Shown here: positions 38,317 to 49,606 of the stretch, piece after piece
Numbering within the stretch: the stretch's first letter is position 1
Layout of the letters: the number at the start of each line of letters is the position of its first letter
Assembly (NCBI RefSeq): GCF_030052815.1
Contig: NC_079510.1
Span: forward strand, 47,210,725-47,274,724
Direction of reading: 5' to 3'
DNA from: Hevea brasiliensis
Taxonomy: Eukaryota > Streptophyta > Magnoliopsida > Malpighiales > Euphorbiaceae
DNA length: 64,000 nucleotides
The notes under the pieces: generated by a model
What the model saw: the letters and a program-made list of their open reading frames with translations, nothing else
Told to the model about the DNA's origin: nothing
Database searches by the model: none
Position numbers and translations under genes: made by a program

Positions 38317-40034
38317 TGTAACACCCCCAAAATTTTAAATTTTATTATTTTATGAGCATTTTTTGTATTTTAATTTTATTTTAATTTTATTTAAATTTTA
38401 GAAATTTTTTTGAGATTTTTCGGATTTTAAAAATCGGGTTCGATTTTCCGAAAATATAAACTTTGATGATTTTTAAAAATTAATTTAAAGACCACGTGGC
38501 AAAACTAAAAATATATTTGGAGTCTACGTATTTTTCTGAGTTTTCTGAAATTTTTTCGGAATTTTTGGACCTCATTTTCGGTCCCGAGGCAGAGTAAAAA
38601 TTCAAAATTTTGTATTCTGAATCGAACCGGCCGAATCGAACCGGACCGGATCGGACCGATCGAATCGGACCGGTCTTCTTCTCTTTTTCTTCTCCCTCCC
38701 GCGCGCGTCGACCTTCTCCTCTTCTCTCTCTCTTTTCTCTCTCCTCCCTCCTCCCCTTGTCGCTCCGCCGCCTCCCCTGCGTCCCCACCTCGCTGGCGCC
38801 CCACCTCGGCCCTCCCCCAAAGCCGGCCGCCACCTGGAACGCCGGAAAACGGCCTTAGAATGGACGCGCAGCGCTCGCGCGACTGTTAGGCTTCCCGGCC
38901 AAAATCCGGCCGATCCGGCCACCAATTGGACCGAGTCTTGTGTCTAAAATCATCTACTCGGCGAGAGCTTTCCATAGACACCAAGAACGCCGAAATCCAT
39001 CGAGCGGTTTGTCCAATTTTTGCTCGGGAAGTTTTTAGCCCATTTCGACTTTTAGGCTAGATTTCTCCAAAACCGTGAATCCCACGAGAAAACCGAGGGT
39101 ACCAGCATGCTCCACTCGTCGAGAGCTTCGCGGCGACATAAATTTCAAATTTTTCCGACACCGTTTTTCGGTGGGTCCCAAGGAACTTCGCAGTGTTTTT
39201 CTGAGCATTTAATGAGCTTAGAAAATTCTGAAAAATTTATGTACTAACCCCCGTGTTATGGGCTTCGTGTAGGTATCCTCGATTCGCGGAAATTCGACAG
39301 TTGACCGGGTCTGCGAAATTCCGGCCAGACAGACCCGTTACCGGAAAAGTCTCCGAATTGCACCGAGGTTTTGGCTACCCCCCCATTGTCAGACGACCCA
39401 AGCGCGTCCCTGAAGTCGGAATCGGCAAAGGTAAACCCGAACCTTGTTTTTACGTAATTTTCTAGTGCTTAAATAGGATTAAAAATCCATAAAATATTCG
39501 TGGTAGCTTAGAAAATTATGATTCTTTTTGCAATCGCTTAGTAATATTGCTAAGGACCGCGGGGCAAAGTTTTAGAATTTTTAGAGCTGATTTGGGCAGT
39601 TTTTGCAAAAATGGTCAATTATAAGGACTAAATTGAAATTTTACATATTGTGATGGATGATTGATTTGATGGGCCCAGGAGGGGCTGTGTGATGGGATTG
39701 AGTTGTGGACATATGGATTGTGAATATAGAAGTGTGTTTTGAGCCCTTTTGCAGGTTGGGTAGGTCCTAGGTATAGGGGAGACTCTGCCGGATTTTCGGC
39801 ACGACTTAGGACGTATTGGTCTTTTTCTTTGTTTGTATTGAGTCAAATTTATTAAATGATTGTAATAAAATTGTCAGGTGAGCCGGGACAGCCTTCTTCC
39901 TCCGCCCAGCTGCCTCAGTGACCATCGTCAAGTCTGTGAGTAAAATATTAATTTTAATTGTAATTTCGATATTATTATATGTTCAAACATGCCCATGCAT
40001 CACTTATATGCATATATTTATGTAGTTAAACTCT
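38317..40034 (+). repeat. 5' LTR of the Tekay element, 3' end missing
   Basis: Closely parallels the 3' LTR from its first base to the motif TATGTAGTTAAACTCT, after which the two diverge completely. About 1.72 kb of an expected 2.65 kb remains. The GC-rich stretch at 38620-38860 holds AACCGGACCGGATCGGACC-type short repeats and CT-rich runs. Open frames on both strands here are by-products of composition and are not called as genes. Confidence 0.9.
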
Positions 40035-40736
40035 GTCCAACTGAATACACCACCTCAAAGCTGCCCCTGAGAGGCTCTCATGAAAGAAGTGGACCAGCAG
40101 TCTATCTTCCTCTGTCAGAGCAGACATCTTGGCGATATAGGTGGCCAAGTGAATGCGAGGATCTGAATTCCCTGTGTACTTGTCGAAATCAGGGACCTTG
40201 AACTTGGGAGGCACCACCACATCGGGAACCAATCTAAGCGATGCCACGTCGACTGAACCATACATATTTAGCCCTTCAATTGCTCTCAATCTCTCCTCTA
40301 GAGCAGATAGTTTCTCACTTTCTTTTGACTTATTTTCTCCTCCCACTGCGTGGAATACTCCCCCAATTGGGAGATGAGGGGTGAAGTGAATGGGAGGGAT
40401 TATATTTGAAGGGTATGGGTCGGTGTTTGGAACGGTTGGGTAATGAGAGTAAGGTAGGTCATTATTTGTGGTAACCGGATTAACAGTGATTGTCGGGTCC
40501 GGGATGGGAGACTGAAAGGTAAAAGAAGTTGAAGCTTGGTGAGGATCATTTGTTGTAGGAGGTGGAGGAGGTAGTGGTAGGCTAGGCTCTGAAGTGAGTT
40601 TATTCTGGGACATTTCCCTCATTAGTCTCATAAGTTCTGAGACCTGATCCTTCAATTCGGAAACCTGCCCCTGTAGGTTCTGTACTTGTTCCTGATCTTC
40701 CATTATCTTCTTTGTTCGAGATCTTGTTAAGTACAC
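40035..40736 (-). pseudogene. gag start of a Tat-type gypsy element, truncated by the junction
   Basis: Minus-strand frame beginning MYLTRSRTKKIMEDQEQVQN, then a short coiled coil, a Pro/Thr-rich spacer and the segment LVPDVVVPPKFKVPDFDKYT. This is followed by GNSDPRIHLATYIAKMSALT and FFHESLSGAALRWCIQLD, the beginning of a retrotransposon gag domain. The frame runs straight into Tekay LTR sequence at about 40034 and stops there, so the rest of gag and all of pol are absent from this fragment. Confidence 0.85.
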
Positions 40737-41132
40737 TCGCTTGGGTTGAACCGTGTGCTTGGTCAGACTTGCCTTGTTTGAAGCAATATTGATTTCCTGT
40801 AGGGAGTAAAAAAGAAAATTTTAAATGAACTTTGAATTTTGCAAAGAAACTAAAAGTCCTGGTCTGGACGAAGGATACAGTGGCATTTGAGAGCCAGGTT
40901 GAAATCTATAAAAGGATAATCGCATCAATTTTGTCATGGCATCGTTCGATAATCTGACTGTGAATGACTGGATTGAATGCGCATTTATGATACCTGTCCA
41001 TATAGCGCATTCAATTTTTCCCATAACCCTAGCGAGGGAGTTCCTACGGGAGTCATATTATTCATTCACAAATTTACTAAACAATGGTCCAGAAATCATT
41101 TCATTAACTGAATAATTTGTACATCGTATCCT

Positions 41133-43028
41133 CTACATTGGCCTAGGCTCTGGAAGGTTCTTTATAATGATATGACATTTTCTGAGATACTCATATAACC
41201 TTTCTTCTTGTTTGGCAGGGTCGAATGCTTTCAGAGCGTACTCAGATTCAGGTAATAATTCTTGTTTTCCCTGTGCTATCGTTCTTTCCAGCTGGTCAAC
41301 ATTCTCTTTCAGTCCTTGATAGAGAGCAGCTTGTTTTTCTTTCTCTTTCCTTTCCTTAGCACACTCTTTCAAGATATCGTTGATGAGTAGTGCCTGTTCT
41401 TTTAATTCGAGCTTCTTCTTTTTATTTTCCTGTTTATACTCTTCAATGAGCACCTCTTGGTATTTCATCTTTTCCTGAAGCTTACTATTCTGCACTTTCA
41501 CTTCTTTTACCTCAGCTTGGAGAGAGTCTTTTTCCTTTTCCCACTGTTCCTCTTGCTCTTCGAACCCCATCCTTTCGGCCCTTGCCTCTTCCTTGAGCCT
41601 TCTCACTTTTCTTTTAAGTTTCTGCTGTTGGTCCTCCAACTGTTTTATTTGTTCTTGCAGTTGTGAGTTCTTAGTGTTTGCTTTTTGTAGTGAGTCAAGC
41701 AGACGATTATCAGCTTCTTCTAATAGGACGTTTTGGCGAGGGTTGCTGTCCTCGAATTCTGTAGTTGAGTGTTCTCAGTCCCTGTCAGCTCTCCATTTAA
41801 GATAATCGCCTGAGGCACTTGGGCCTTTAGGCGATCTCTCCATCAGAGTAATGTTTTCCCAAGACTTGTGAGCCAGTTTCAATCCTTCCTCTTCCTTGAG
41901 CTCATGGTAGAAGTGACCTTGGTGGTATTCTTCAATGTTGATCATGGACTGCGTTGAGCCAAACTGCCTCATTACTAATGCTGGAGTGTAACTTGTATAT
42001 CCGGTTACTCCGATTAGGGATACCAACTGATTACCTCTTGTACCGATCAAAACGGGTTGGCCTGACGTCCACAGCTTCCTCCAACAGTAATCATGGCTAT
42101 TGAAACTCAAAATCTGTTCCCGCCACTGTTGTTCATTCTTCGAATTGATTATTAACCGGGTCATCTTCTCGATGGGAGGCTGGTCAAGGTACCAAGTCAA
42201 TCCCCTTGTCTCCACAGGGCACATGTGACTGATAATCCAGAGATATAACAATTGAGAACAACACTTGATGGACCCTTTACCCCGTTGTCTATAGTAGGTA
42301 AGGGTTAATAAGGTCTCCGCAAGAATAGCCGGTATCCGATTGACCTCCTGCCTTTCTATCGCCCAGAATACTTCCACCGTGCTGCAGGTTATGATTCCTA
42401 ATGGTCCCGGGAACAAAATCAGGCCATAGATTCCCAATGCGAGTGCTACTGAAGCTTGATCCCACTGTTTCTCTTAGAGGAATTGATCTAACCGCTTCTC
42501 GAGGTAGGTCCAATACCATCCATGCATGTTCCCTTTGACAGTCTCTTTTGACTTTGCTTCCTCTGAAGGAATATCCAACAAATGTGTTAATCGTTTCCAG
42601 GTCTGCCTATGCTCAAGGTGTAGGTAGATCCGATTCTGTGTTGAGTAAGGAATCCCTAATAATGCCTGATATTCTTCCATGGTGGGAACCGTATCAATAT
42701 CATTGAAAGAGAATACCTCATACTTTGGATTCCAAACTGACAGCATGGCCTTTAATGCCGGGATTTGGACCTTGACTCGCATTAGGGTTGCAATTTTCCC
42801 GTATTTCCTTTCAAATCGTGCCTTGACCTGATCGGGAAACGACCTCCATCCATTAGACAGACCCTCGAGGCTGTTCATTCGGACCTCAATTTTATTCAGA
42901 TCCCATGAGGGTAGTAAGCTAGCATGTGCCTTAGAAACATTATTTTACGAGGGTACTGGAGAATGAGTTGATTCATACCAAAGTTTAGCATTCTGAACTT
43001 CTTCTGCCGACTGACTCGAGGATGCCAT
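41133..43028 (-). pseudogene. Extra ORF1 of a Tat/Ogre-like element (DUF7745-like plus coiled coil), with stops
   Basis: One minus-strand reading frame of about 630 codons with three in-frame stops, near 42950, at 42474-42476 and at 41775-41777. It starts MASSSQSAEEVQNAKLWYES. The region MNSLEGLSNGWRSFPDQVKA through FNDIDTVPTMEEYQALLGIP and GNMHGWYWTYLEKRLDQF matches the plant DUF7745-type domain found upstream of gag in Tat/Ogre-like elements. After about residue 430 it becomes a long charged coiled coil (LEDQQQKLKRKVRRLKEEA onward) and ends PEPRPM. The function of this extra ORF is not known. The stops show decay. Confidence 0.82.
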
Positions 43029-43856
43029 GATAAAATGATGCCTTATCTTTTTCACAGACTCTTGGTTTGATGATGCCTGCGGAAAAACTCGTTAGCAAGA
43101 TAAATTTGGGTAATTTTGAATCATATCATATAGAGTGACACATACACATTTATCAAAGTAGGAAAATGTGTAGGTGTTTCAGTAGAATTCAAGATTACCC
43201 TCACAAAACGAACAAAAGGAGATTAAAGCAGAACAGGGTAAGAGTAAGTATGCCCCTTTTGTCCTAACATAGGGAGACTCCTGATATCGGATGAGTGCTA
43301 CCTAATTGGACAGTTCTATCTTATAAGGTAGCTTACTACGACTTTCAGCTATTGTGATAGTTTAGCTCAAGGTTTAACTTTCTAAAAGCCACAGGTTCCC
43401 AAATTGCCCCTCATCAGAATAGAGAGCCCCGTTCTATAACCATGATATTATCGGGAAAATTCCACGAGTATCACAGTGGATAGAACGAGTTTCAATTTGA
43501 GCAAAAGCCTTCACGGATACTAACGGGGTAAAACCCACGGGTACCGCTACATGACCCCCTCCTATTTTCCTAAAAGGGTAAGAAAGCCCGGGTATAGGGC
43601 CAAAGTATGTGAGGACATCGTGTTCAGTGTGTGAAGGGACGCATTTACCTCTTCCCAATATAGGGGGATTTTTCTTTTTTTCTTCCTTTTTTTTTCAAAT
43701 AATAAGCGCTGTAGGGAATAAAACAAGCAAAACAAGTAAAACAGTTAGCGGAATAACAATAATTAACGTATAAAATATTGCCGAATGAGCCCACTATAAT
43801 TTGATCGGAAAAAATTAAATCTACTTTTGGACCTCTAGACCGGGGTTAAGTCAATG

Positions 43857-43874
43857 TCTCCAGTGGAGTCGCCA
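43857..43874 (-). other. Primer-binding site of the minus-strand Tat element
   Basis: On the minus strand TGGCGACTCCACTGGAGA lies three bases (GCT) after an LTR end in GCGACA. This matches the tRNA-Arg-type primer site used by Ogre/Tat elements and fixes the inner LTR boundary at 43878. Confidence 0.75.
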
Positions 43875-43877
43875 AGC

Positions 43878-46000
43878 TGTCGCAAGGGATTTTGCGGTCG
43901 CCTGGACGATCACTCACCGAAGTGGGAAAGAGTGAGGAGTCGCCACCTTAGTTTTGAGGGAAACTAAAGAAAACCATTTATGAAGATAAATTAAATATGA
44001 AATCACTTCAAGACAGAGATTCTAGGTTCGGGGTCCGTAAACGGGTGGGGAAGGTGTTAGGCACCCCACCTCGTCCCTTAATAAGGGTAAGTAGACTTAA
44101 TTTCACGTTCTTCATAAATTAGTTAAGAGGGCTTGAACGGAAATATTAATCCTTTTGACAAAAGGAATATTTGATCTTTCACTAAATTCGGATTACCCAG
44201 ATACATAAGTAAATGAGACAACCTTAGTGAATTGACGTCGCGAATCATTTTTGGTTTTGGGATTATCTTGCGTACAGGTTAAGATTTGGTGTGAGAATCG
44301 GATAAGAACTCTCCTCCGATCTCTTTTAAGTTATTTATTAAAATTTTGAGTGGAGACCGGATAAGAACCCTCCTCCGAATATTTATTAAAATTTTGAGTG
44401 GAGACCGGATAAGAACCCTCCTCCGATCTCTTTTAAATATTTATTAAAATTGTGAGTGGAGACCGGATAAGAACCCTCCTCAGATCTCCTTTGAAGCATT
44501 ATTAAAAATTTGTGTGGAGACCGGATAAGAACCCTCCTCCGATCTCCTTTGAGGTATTATTTTAAATTTTAGATTGAGAACCGGATAAGAACTCTCCTCC
44601 GATCTCTTTTAAATTTGGACACAACTATATATCATAAGAGTCTAAGTTTAAGAGTCCTAGTATTTAGAGGTGCGAAAGGTCGAAATAAAACTTCTTTTAA
44701 CTCGTTGGTACTTTGTGGCTAAAGAAGGGACGTCGGATTGAATTTTGCTGACCTCCCCCCCAAAGTCACTTTACCAGTATTCTATCTGTACCCTTTTATT
44801 TATCTGAGTTCTGATTTTCATTCTACCTTATGACATTATGCCGAATTGCCTTCTACGTCAGCCTAGTGACTCAATTTTGCTATTACCCTGACGTGTTATT
44901 TAGACCCCTTTTTTTAAAAGAGACACTTTAAACACAGTTACCTACATTTTGTCTAGCTGCTTCTACGTAACTCGGGACTAGATGACTCGCGTTCAGAAAT
45001 AATAAAGATTAACAAAAGTGTGGGCTAGCCAGCACGGGAGTAAACTAAAGCAAATCTTCTCCTTGTATTTTAGCGTGACATGAACTTAAAGAAAACAACA
45101 GGCATGAGAAAGAGGACAAAGGAAAATACGTGAAACCAGAACTAGACTTAATAAAATGGCGATATTAATACTGACCTGTAGGGAGTCGAGTCTATTGGAC
45201 TAACCACAGAATCACAAAAAGTAGCAAGATTGTAGGTTGGCAGCAAGAGGACTAAGGTTCACCTCGGAATGAAGTATTCTTCGTTAAAATGTAAACGGGT
45301 CAAAATAACCAAGTTAGAGTGGAGTTAAGCTTAGACAATATAAATGGAAACAGGGGGGCAACAAAGACAGAAAGTGAGAGTGCCACAGGATAATGAACGA
45401 ACTGACAATGGAGAATTTCAGTATTCAAGAATCCCTTTTGCAAGAAAACACTTCAGAAAACTAGTTTCAAAAGCTTTTCTTACGAAAACTCAAAAAAAAT
45501 AGCAGAGTAACAAACTGAATTAAGTTTCAGAGTTATCCCACTATAGTCACTGCCTCTTGTCTATATTTTCGTCCGTTGAACAGTTTTTCTTGCAGGTATT
45601 TATAGGGACCGGGTGCTTCCCCTGAAGGGTCAGGATCTGTCTTGAGGGAGATGGAGGGTCAGGATTTCAAAGGACATGATCTGAGGCTCAGGAATTAAAG
45701 AGAATTAAGACGAATGGTCGAGATCATTCTCAGGATACTTGTCCTTTTCTCCTTCTAATCTGACGGTCCAAAACTTCGTTGACCTGGGCGATCCGAGGGC
45801 TGGGCATAAAAGGAGCCGGTCTTGTCGTCTTCCTCTTTGATCCAAGGGCCCCGGGCTCGTCCTTACAAGTGAAATCAACGGTGGAGATTGGGATGTACAG
45901 GACTGTCATGATATATCCTGGCACTCGCCAAGATTAAGCGCGATTCTTAGGCGTGCGGTGGAGATCTCGTCTGCAACGCTTTAACTACCTCGGCTCTGAT
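43878..46000 (-). repeat. 5' LTR of the minus-strand Tat element, outer end unresolved
   Basis: The inner end is fixed by the primer-binding site. On the minus strand a TATAAATA box lies at about 45596-45607, which places transcription start near 45570 and gives a long R-U5 region. The LTR contains six tandem-like units, listed separately. The outer end is not determined. No matching second LTR was recognised in the window. The transition to the plus-strand fragment lies somewhere between about 45.7 and 46.6 kb. Confidence 0.6.
44293..44612. repeat. Six spaced copies of a ~30-bp motif inside the Tat LTR
   Basis: Copies of GAGACCGGATAAGAACCCTC followed by CTCCGATCTC start at about 44293, 44353, 44401, 44459, 44517 and 44576. 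The gaps are AT-rich and contain ATTATTAAAATTTTGAG. Spacing is mostly 58-60 bases, with one of 48. The motif is more conserved than the gaps. Confidence 0.9.
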
Positions 46001-47230
46001 TCTGATGACGGTTATTTGGGATTTGTCTTATTCTTTTTGTCTTCCGATCCCTTCCCCTTCTCGATCTTCTTGACACGCTCCTATTTCGATCTCTCATGCT
46101 GATCTCCCATCTTTCGATCTCTATACTTTAGATCCCTTAATCAGCCCTAGTCCGGTCGGAGCATTAATTCCTCTCGATTCCCGAAGCGTCCGCTTCGTTT
46201 TCTGCTTAGCAATAAATGCCCAATTTCCCCCTATATATACCCCTGAGGAAAGAGACTTTCCTTCATCCGATTTCCTCTCTTTCTTCTTACTTCCCAGTTC
46301 TAGCTGTTCCGGCGGAAGTTCCGGCTACAACTGTGGCTTTGGTCCTTTTCCGATGGACTTCCTTACTCCTCGACTGAAAATTTACGACCCCGGTGATCGC
46401 ATAACCTTGTCTGATGATGGTGAGAGAACTGGATCAATTGACCGATCTGGATTGCGGACCTTGATCGTACCGGTCTCGAGTCGCTCAACTGAGTTTATTC
46501 GGCTTCTCACCACATTGGGTGTTCCGACAGCGTCTTTCCTCCACATTGGGTGTTCCGACAGCGGGTTAAGCTCCGGTCGGCGACACCCTTTGGATCAGTC
46601 ACAATGTTGACTATTAACATGGGCTTCTTTAGATAGGATGTTCCGCTGGTCTTTAGAGATCGGCCCTTTGATGTAATCAGATCTGTAATGTATTCCGATC
46701 TTTAGATCGCCCAAATTATGTAATCTGACTTTTGGAAATGTATTCCGATCTCTTGAGATCGCCCAAATGATGTAATCCGACTTTTGGAAATGTATTCCGA
46801 TCTCTTAAAAATAAAAATCTTATTTCGCCAACTATCATCTTATTGATTATTTTCCGATCTCTGATATATTTGTCTGATCTGGTTCCTAACAAAATGACTC
46901 TTAACTGATCCTTTATTCAAAATATTCAACTTAATATGCCGATCTCCAGTTAACCGATCTCTTTATGTAATTCGGAATGTTCGAGAAACGTGTCAGAACA
47001 GCTGGCAAGTCCCGTTAACCGATGCACTGCCTGGAATCTCGTGAGCATTAAATGCTCGAACGAGTATAAATAGGGGTGGGGGTTAGCCAGTTTCTCACTT
47101 TATGCCATTTTCTGTCTCTCGCAAGCAATTCCAAAACTCTCCCGATTTTTCAAGCTCTTCCGACTCCGTTCAAGCTCCGGTAAGGGTTTTAATCCTTCTT
47201 TTTAGTTTAAATTCTTTATTTCCTTTGAAA
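46001..47230 (+). repeat. LTR-like upstream part of a plus-strand Tat-type fragment
   Basis: Contains two plus-strand TATA boxes, TATATATA at 46232-46239 and TATAAATA at 47065-47072, each before a CT-rich leader. A 22-bp duplication (CACATTGGGTGTTCCGACAG) lies at about 46511 and 46541. Two adjacent ~50-bp units (46692-46741 and 46742-46793) contain GATCGCCCAAAT and TTTTGGAAATGTATTCCGAT. The many CCGATCT motifs fit an LTR. The boundaries and the number of elements involved are unresolved. Confidence 0.45.
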
Positions 47231-49057
47231 ATGAGCGGCGCCGAAGGTCAGAGAGCGACGAGCCCTCCTTCCATTCAATTCTCGTGGTCGTCTGATGAAG
47301 AAGAGGTAGTCGGGCCAAGCGTTCAACAAGAACCTCCTAGGGTCTCCGTTCCAGCTCGGGGGCGGATCGGACCATCAAGGCACGCACCTTCTTCAGGGAG
47401 GGAGAATCTCCCTATGGATGAGCTGCCATCGATCTTGCAAGAATCCGATCTACAATCGTTTAGCCAGGAGTACAATATTCGTCCTGATTCGTACGAACTT
47501 ATCCGGTGTCACGGCGATCACCGAGCCAATCACTTCTTTGAAGAGAATGACATGGTTATGGTATACGAGGAACAGTTAAAGGCCGGTCTTCTGTTCCCTC
47601 TGGATGACTTCTTCAAGGAGGTCCTAAAACTTCACCGATTGTGCATTGCTCAAGTTCACCCTAACTCGTGGCGGATCTTAGTAGCCTTCCGAGGCCTATG
47701 TCGAGCTAAGGGAATCAGACCTACGGCTAAGGTGTTCGCCGAACTGCACAGGCTAACTCGCCGAAAGGACGACGAGCACTGGTTCTTTCAGCAAGCCTCA
47801 TTGCGGGCTCTTCACCGATCCGCCTCCTCCCTTAAAAATTGGAAGAACCGCTTTATTCTCGAGGAGCAAAAATCCGACCGCTTTGAGGACTTCCCAGAAT
47901 GGTGGCACCAGGGGCCCTTGCTCAAGCGCATTACCTGAACCAGAGGAAAGCTTAATAGTGATGGATCTCAAGAATCAGCCGCCACTCAAAAGTATTCTGT
48001 TTAGATGCGGATCGCCGAGCCGCACCATTGGACCATACACCGCCACCGCCAAGATCGCGAACTTCCGCTCTCGACTCAGATCGTATTTTCTACATCTCAG
48101 ATCTCAGGACCTTAGCGATCTCACTGACCTCTTCTTTGTGCAGGTATGGAGGGTGGTGAGGGTTCCAGGAAGCGGAAGAAAGAAAGAGAGATCTCCCGGA
48201 AAATAAAGGAGATGAAGCGTTCGGAAATGCTTCGAACACCCGGTCATGAACCTAGGGAGGTACAAGGGGACCCGCCCCGACCTTCGGGGCCGCCGATCAC
48301 TGAAGCTGTCCGATCTCCTCCTCAACAGGAAGAGCCGCCTCCACCTCCTCCAGTTGCTCCAAGCACAGAAAGGGGTCCTTCTCAATCTTCTGTGAGAGCC
48401 TCTTCTCGTGGTGCTCAAACGTTGATCGAGTCCCTGAAGAATAACCGGACTGTTCGGGAGAACCCCGGTTTTGCCAAAGTCTTGGGGTCTTCCATCTGCC
48501 TTCGGGAGGATCAGGACAGACTGTCTCCGGACAATCTTGATGATATCCTGACCCGATCCATGAGTCTGAATGTAGAGTGTCTAGTGAACTAGCACATAGT
48601 TCGGGAAAAGGCTCATCGCCTGGGTAAGGAGGTCGAGAAGAAGAATCAAGAAGTGGCTTCCCTCCGATCTCAACTCTCATCCGCTCAGGATTACATATCT
48701 CAAGTTGAGGGGCGGGTGAAGTTCTATGAAGACAGGCTGGCCGAACAGAATCATGTTCTGGCTGAAAGGGATCGTGCTCTCGGGGAAGTCCGGGCGCTCC
48801 GGGCCAACGAAGCTTCTCAGGTCGCTCAACTTATCGAGGAGCTTAAGGCGAAAGACGAAGAAATGGTGACAGGAATAGCTGGTGCCTATGTGAATGCTCA
48901 CAAGGACCTCTTGGCCGAACTCCAGAAGCGTTACCCAGAAGAGGACTTCTCTTGGATGGCCGACCTGGCTCCCGGGGGCGAGGGTGAGGATAGTGAAGAG
49001 GAGGGAGAGGATGAGCGAAATGTAGATCAGGCTGGGGGTGATCCCCCAGCCGAATAA
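47231..49057 (+). pseudogene. ORF of a Tat-like gypsy element (putative gypsy-type transposon domain plus coiled coil), broken
   Basis: The start ATGAGCGGCGCC at 47231 is preferred over an ATG at 47102, which lies only 30 bases from the TATA box. The N-terminal Ser/Pro-rich part leads into the domain ending SWRILVAFRGLCRAKGIRPT, FAELHRLTRRKDDEHWFFQ and EDFPEWWHQGPL, similar to the putative gypsy-type transposon domain PF04195. Frame changes occur near 47930 and 48140, and a TAG interrupts at 48590-48592. The C-terminal half is a coiled coil (HRLGKEVEKKNQEVASLRSQ) with an acidic tail (GEDSEEEGEDE). No gag or pol follows; the next recognised coding sequence is Tekay pol. Confidence 0.75.
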
Positions 49058-49606
49058 CTTGTACAAATTTTGCAATGAAATGAAATAGAATGCCTTTTTG
49101 TTCGATGAATGGTTGTGATCGGAAAATTTCTAAACCCTTGTTTGTCTGAGTATATTGAAATAACTGGAAGCGATTATTATCCTAAGTGTGAGAGATCGAA
49201 AAACACAATATGCATGAGATTGGTAAGGAACCAACATTAAACAGAACTTAATTGAAAATTTGGCTTGAACATCTAAGATCGGGATCTTCATTAAACCGAA
49301 TTAGAAGCTTAGCTCGATTATTCCTAAACTTTTAAAAGGGAGGTCGACCATGAATACTGGCAGCAAGGATCTAGTGTTAATTCAATCTTGTCTGACAAGA
49401 GAGATCGGGAATATAGTTAACTGGTCTGGATATTTGACAATTGGCTTGAGAGATCGGTGAATGATTGAGAGACCGGTAAGGCTTAGCGTTGACTCAATTC
49501 TCTGTGAAGAGAGATCGAAACTGTGGTTAAATGGCAATGAGAGACATAGTGCTAGGGATCGGTTTCGAAGTTTGTTGATTCTGGGGATCGGCCAAAATAT
49601 GGCGTC
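49058..49606 (+). other. Non-coding remainder of the plus-strand Tat fragment
   Basis: Sequence rich in AGAGATCGG-type motifs with no open frame. It ends abruptly where Tekay RNase H coding sequence starts (GTGTGTTTTGATGCAG, near 49610). The junction shows no LTR end. Confidence 0.55.

Noticed and set aside
38602..38925. Open frames on both strands in the GC-rich part of the Tekay 5' LTR, Arg/Glu/Gly-rich
   Set aside because: The same frames recur at 51828-52151 in the 3' LTR; they come from CT- and CGG-rich LTR sequence and have no domain.
47102..47230. Upstream ATG at 47102 as the start of the plus-strand Tat ORF
   Set aside because: It lies only about 30 bases after the TATA box and the added residues look like leader sequence; the ATG at 47231 is more plausible.
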